Source: Desulfobacterales bacterium (GTDB lineage Bacteria; Desulfobacterota; Desulfobacteria; Desulfobacterales; Desulfosalsimonadaceae). Taken from it: a stretch of DNA of 8,768 bases. Each line of letters begins with the position of its first letter. Positions within the stretch are counted from its first letter, which is position 1. Below, in pieces: positions 6,670 to 8,768 of the stretch. A model generated the notes under the pieces. It ran no database searches, had not been told where the DNA came from, and saw only the letters and a list, made by a program, of their open reading frames with translations. Both the position numbers and the translations under genes were made by a program. Location: the NCBI GenBank assembly GCA_018399455.1, contig JAGYOT010000058.1, positions 1 through 8,768 of the forward strand, given 5' to 3'.

Positions 6670-7236
6670 CTATTCCGCCAAAAGGAACCGGTGCCATTCG
6701 GTCGAGCTCCCGGCGACGGGCACCACGAACACGACACCCACCCCCGAGGAACTCACCTGTACCACCATCGCACCTTCATGCGTCTTGCGGAAGCGATAGG
6801 TCATAGACTCGAAGCCACTCACGTTTTCCGCTATCCAGCGAGACGACTCCAGCAACAGCCAGCCATCCTCGCAGCGATAGTGGGCCTGCCGCTGCAGGAT
6901 GCGCGGCTCAAGGGAAGCGTCTTCGCCGAGCAATTCGACCGTAAGCTCCTCATTCGCATCACCCGTGATCCGAACACGATTCGCGCGCGCCGCTGCGGCG
7001 GTGTCTGCAAAGAAATAGCTGGAAAGATAAGGCGGGGAATACTGAGGCGACCCACCCTCCGGCACCGCTCGCTCACCCGCGTTCTGAAATACGCCCGCGA
7101 GCGAGGGGCAACTATCCCCACTGGATGGCGAAAGGTCGCCCCATTCGACGGGATATACACCGTGCGACGAACAGCTCGGCGCAACGAGAACCACTACGAG
7201 AACCAAATACCAGACAGCTCTACCTGGGTACTTCAT
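6670..7236 (-). CDS. Putative lipoprotein of unknown function
   Basis: I recognise no function. From the ATG at 7236 the product is 188 residues. It starts MKYPGRAVWY, then a hydrophobic LVLVVVLVAPSC segment with a cysteine at residue 22 that could be the lipidated +1 residue. The -3 position is alanine rather than leucine, so the lipobox is imperfect. The mature part has SCPSLAGVFQNAGE soon after the cysteine, a pattern I associate from memory with small outer-membrane-type lipoproteins of unknown role in Gammaproteobacteria. It ends GVGVVFVVPVAGSSTEWHRFLLAE, probably beta-rich. The frame can be extended to a TTG at 7293, but that would put 19 charged residues ahead of the signal peptide, so I prefer 7236; the ribosome site there is weak. 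The gene is clearly more GC-rich than its neighbours, which points to transfer. Confidence 0.65.
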   Translation of the reverse strand: MKYPGRAVWYLVLVVVLVAPSCSSHGVYPVEWGDLSPSSGDSCPSLAGVFQNAGERAVPEGGSPQYSPPYLSSYFFADTAAAARANRVRITGDANEELTVELLGEDASLEPRILQRQAHYRCEDGWLLLESSRWIAENVSGFESMTYRFRKTHEGAMVVQVSSSGVGVVFVVPVAGSSTEWHRFLLAE

Positions 7237-7293
7237 AGGCTGTTTCCGCGCATCCTCGCCTTTCTTGCGATCGACCACCGTGAAATCCAACAA

Positions 7294-7401
7294 AGTGGAC
7301 AGATTTATTTATTCAGCACCCCCCGCCTATTCAAATAAAGCTGCTCCTTTTTTCTGCGTTTTTAAGGTGCTCATCTATATTCTGCATGACAGCCTCATGT
7401 G
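7294..7401. other. AT-rich spacer, no gene
   Basis: No recognisable gene. On the minus strand a 24-codon peptide frame (starting at an ATG around 7405) runs through here to a stop at 7331, but it matches nothing I know. TTTATTT near 7304 and AAATAAA near 7334 form a short inverted repeat around a C-rich loop, too weak to call a terminator. ATCCAAC at 7285-7291 reads GTTGGAT on the minus strand, which fits the GTTRRRY core of integron recombination sites, but no partner core is found within a plausible distance. Confidence 0.35.
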
Positions 7402-7494
7402 GCATAACGGGGCCGCGTATCAACCGCTTGCGGGGCGGGCAGCCGGCGCGGGGATGCAGCGAGCTTGCGAGCGGAAGGCCCCGTGTCCGTGTGC
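7402..7494. repeat. GC-rich imperfect inverted repeat, attC-like at best
   Basis: The eight-base arms ACGGGGCC (7407-7414) and GGCCCCGT (7477-7484) are exact reverse complements. Inside them CCGCT (7424-7428) pairs with AGCGG (7470-7474), giving a long bulged hairpin with very high GC. The outer left edge is GCATAAC (7402-7408), whose complement GTTATGC resembles the simple-site core of some integron cassettes. The right edge (GTGTCCGTGTGC) does not give the matching core. It could be a degraded cassette recombination site, another mobile-element end, or a transcription terminator without a T run. Confidence 0.4.
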
Positions 7495-7524
7495 AGCGCC
7501 CTGGCTCATTGCTTTCATGGGGTC

Positions 7525-7716
7525 TCATTCGGAACTTCGATGGCCTGGACCTGTCTTCCACGATTGATATTCGGGAATAGATTCGCTCATGGCCTCATAC
7601 AACCACACCATTCGATCAACGAAACATATCTTGAAGGTGATTGCTAATAGCCTTCCTCCAAGAGCAAGCCAGAATGTCGCCGTAGCGAACCCGACAATAG
7701 CGACAATAGCTCCCAT
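7525..7716 (-). CDS. Small membrane protein, hypothetical
   Basis: A 63-residue frame that I do not recognise. Residues ~2-31 are hydrophobic (GAIVAIVGFATATFWLALGG, then LLAITF), giving one long or two short membrane segments. A polar tail follows (VWLYEAMSESIPEYQSWK). AAGGA on the minus strand (plus 7726-7730) lies nine bases before the ATG, an acceptable ribosome site. The frame continues upstream in register to the stop of the antitoxin remnant at 7756-7758, so a non-ATG start slightly upstream is possible. It sits between that remnant and the GC-rich inverted repeat. Nothing in the context says what it does, and a chance open frame cannot be excluded. Confidence 0.4.
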   Translation of the reverse strand: MGAIVAIVGFATATFWLALGGRLLAITFKICFVDRMVWLYEAMSESIPEYQSWKTGPGHRSSE

Positions 7717-7755
7717 CAGAGCCAGTCCTTGTTCATGCTGCTGTACGAATAAGGG

Positions 7756-7929
7756 TTAGCAAAAACCGTCTTTAAGTCTTTCAGTAATACAGATTTTTAT
7801 CATAGACTGTCGAGGGACACCAAGTCGTTTAGCTTCTTTATCTAAGCTATGAATCATCCAGCCTGGAAAGTCTATATTGACTCCTTTCTGGTCCTGGCAT
7901 TGATCTCCTACTTTTTTCCCACCGGGCAT
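7756..7929 (-). pseudogene. Truncated ribbon-helix-helix (CopG/BrnA-like) antitoxin
   Basis: This minus-strand frame gives 57 residues from an ATG at 7929. The stretch VNIDFPGWMIHSLDKEAKR (residues 17-35) continues as LGVPRQSMIKICITERL, which matches the C-terminal ribbon-helix-helix domain of CopG/BrnA-type antitoxins. Those typically read VNVDFP, then a LDxEAxRLGVxRQSxIKxWxAERL pattern. The family is usually 75-90 residues, so about 25-30 N-terminal residues are missing. The first 16 residues here are read from sequence that also encodes the end of the Fe-S protein, a 22-base overlap. A better ribosome site (AGGAG then ATG around plus 7905) lies in a different frame that reads MPGPE before stopping, resembling the segment expected just before QKGVN. 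A frameshift at that point is therefore likely. No partner toxin gene is nearby. It may still be expressed as a DNA-binding stub, but a decaying gene is the simpler reading. Confidence 0.65.
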
Positions 7930-8687
7930 ACAAACTCACACTTTCTACAATATTTTGTTATAGGCTGTTTGCCATAGTTATTTTTATAGCTTTCGGCAAC
8001 ATCCTCTTCCATTCTTACATTACAGAGTTTTCTGTCATAAGCGCCATCCCTTCCAGGCAAATGATCAGAAAATTCTATTGACTTAAAAATTGCAGCTTTC
8101 TCATCCATAGCATTTTCGGGGCAAACTCTTCTGCAATAAACCTTACAGTCGGCACAAGGGTCAAAGTCTATTGGTCCGGTTGGGTGTAGCTCAGCATCCA
8201 GGAATAAAGCCCTGAGTCGGATCCTGGGACCATTTGACGGAGTTATAAGCATATTATTCTTTCCAATGCATCCAAACCCGGCAAGCACCGCTGCATCTTT
8301 GAGAAAAATTCCTCCTTTTTCAACATAGTAATGAAGCTTTCTGGTTTTTACTTTCAGGCTGTTTTCAATCTGTTGGCTTGTCCGCTTTATGATATCAATC
8401 AAAATACGGTTGCCAGGTGTACCTCTGCCATCCCACCAATCAAGCTCCGGCTTATCTTCTGGATGTGAAAGGCCGATTACGAGTACAGATCTTGCAGAAT
8501 CAGGCCAAGTGAATAATTGATTGTCTGGAAGCGCATCATCTTTAACAGTACCGACGCCTGCATAATCTCCCATTTTAAGATATATCCTGTGCGACGCCGA
8601 TACTTTAACAGCTTCCATACTTGCTATTCCGGCAAGAGTTGCTCCGTTTTCCATGGCAGTTTCAATAATACGTTTTCCAATTCCCAT
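7908..8687 (-). CDS. QueG-like iron-sulfur protein (epoxyqueuosine reductase family, paralogue)
   Basis: A 259-residue cytoplasmic protein resembling COG1600/QueG. In that family a corrinoid-binding domain precedes two [4Fe-4S] clusters and reduces epoxyqueuosine in tRNA. The middle matches the family core (LAGFGCIGKNNMLITP, 135-150; RIRLRALFLDAEL, 155-167). Cysteines 178, 181, 185 and 189 (CADCKVYCRRVCP) and C222, C247, C250 and C254 (CRKCEFVCP) can bind two cubane clusters. Two differences from standard QueG stand out. The first cluster has three rather than two residues between its second and third cysteines. The catalytic Asp of the usual D-[TS]-x-P motif aligns with a glutamate (E123 in YVEKGG). 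It also lacks the C-terminal HEAT-like part and ~100 residues found in housekeeping QueG. It is more likely a related Fe-S reductase of unknown substrate. GAGGAG (minus strand, plus about 8699-8704) about ten bases upstream supports the ATG. Confidence 0.8.
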   Translation of the reverse strand: MGIGKRIIETAMENGATLAGIASMEAVKVSASHRIYLKMGDYAGVGTVKDDALPDNQLFTWPDSARSVLVIGLSHPEDKPELDWWDGRGTPGNRILIDIIKRTSQQIENSLKVKTRKLHYYVEKGGIFLKDAAVLAGFGCIGKNNMLITPSNGPRIRLRALFLDAELHPTGPIDFDPCADCKVYCRRVCPENAMDEKAAIFKSIEFSDHLPGRDGAYDRKLCNVRMEEDVAESYKNNYGKQPITKYCRKCEFVCPVGKK

Positions 8688-8768
8688 TTCTCACACTCTC
8701 CTCGGTTAAACAATCATTTTGATCAACATAATTTTAATTGTAATATTATTTCATACGATTTAAAAAAA
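8688..8768 (-). promoter_or_regulatory. AT-rich leader of the Fe-S gene, probable promoter region
   Basis: After the ribosome site, the remaining ~60 bases are almost entirely A and T on both strands, as expected for a promoter reading leftwards into the Fe-S gene. TTACAA followed at 17 bases by AAAATG is the closest -35/-10 pair I can see, and it is poor. TTGATCAA at about 8717-8724 is a small palindrome that could be an operator. No gene is visible here. Confidence 0.25.

Noticed and set aside
6608..6670. A possible HigB toxin tail (DGVNVE reading) just upstream of higA
   Set aside because: The frame is open for only about 20 codons after a TAG, and the resemblance to the HigB end is two or three residues, which is chance level.
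6691..7338. Long plus-strand frame opposite the lipoprotein
   Set aside because: In GC-rich DNA the opposite strand often stays open. The translation is Arg/His-rich with no recognisable domain, whereas the minus strand gives a signal peptide with a cysteine and a coherent protein.
7331..7561. 76-codon minus-strand frame across the GC-rich inverted repeat
   Set aside because: It is Arg/Pro-rich because it translates the hairpin. It has no domain, a poor start, and overlaps the more plausible small membrane protein.
1..8768. CRISPR array, tRNA or rRNA genes, or transposase
   Set aside because: I looked for regularly spaced repeats, tRNA-like cloverleaf elements with a T-loop motif, conserved rRNA segments and transposase motifs on both strands, and saw none.

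Overview
The window looks like a chromosomal accessory stretch from a Gram-negative bacterium, most likely a Desulfobacterota-type (deltaproteobacterial) sulfate reducer or relative. This is an inference from three things: the style of the receiver-only response regulator, the QueG-like iron-sulfur protein, and an outer-membrane (TolC) export operon. Nothing in the sequence fixes the genus. Base composition is patchy: the two ends are AT-rich, the export operon is moderately GC-rich, and about 6690-7260 and 7408-7500 are distinctly GC-rich. This suggests that pieces of different origin have been joined.

Layout. (1) Positions 1-621 hold a minus-strand single-domain response regulator with a terminator-like hairpin behind it. 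(2) Positions 622-1086 hold no convincing gene. (3) Positions 1087-1395 (minus) hold the C-terminal end of an AMP-forming acyl/acetyl-CoA synthetase whose front has been lost, so it is a gene remnant. (4) Positions 1533-6284 (plus) hold a compact four-gene operon: TolC-type outer-membrane factor, HlyD-type periplasmic adaptor, and two ABC-2 type membrane permeases. Every junction is a four-base stop/start overlap. No ATP-binding subunit is present in the operon or elsewhere in the window. (5) Positions 6281-7758 (minus) hold a run of small, mutually unrelated genes and remnants: an orphan HigA antitoxin, a GC-rich putative lipoprotein, a GC-rich imperfect inverted repeat and a small membrane protein. 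(6) Positions 7756-7929 hold a truncated ribbon-helix-helix antitoxin that overlaps the end of (7). (7) Positions 7908-8687 (minus) hold a QueG-like protein with two predicted [4Fe-4S] clusters.

How they work together. Only the plus-strand operon is a clear functional unit: an envelope-spanning exporter in which inner-membrane permeases, adaptor and outer-membrane channel would form a tripartite conduit. Its energy source is unclear because the ATPase is missing locally. The minus-strand genes between 6281 and 7758 look like an accumulation of cargo, with two antitoxin-type genes lacking partner toxins. They resemble the contents of an integron cassette array or a genomic scrap zone, but no integrase and no complete recombination site could be shown. 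The most interesting points are the ATPase-less exporter, the tail-to-tail junction where the exporter stop codon and the higA stop codon share the palindrome TTAA, and the antitoxin remnant embedded in the end of the Fe-S gene.
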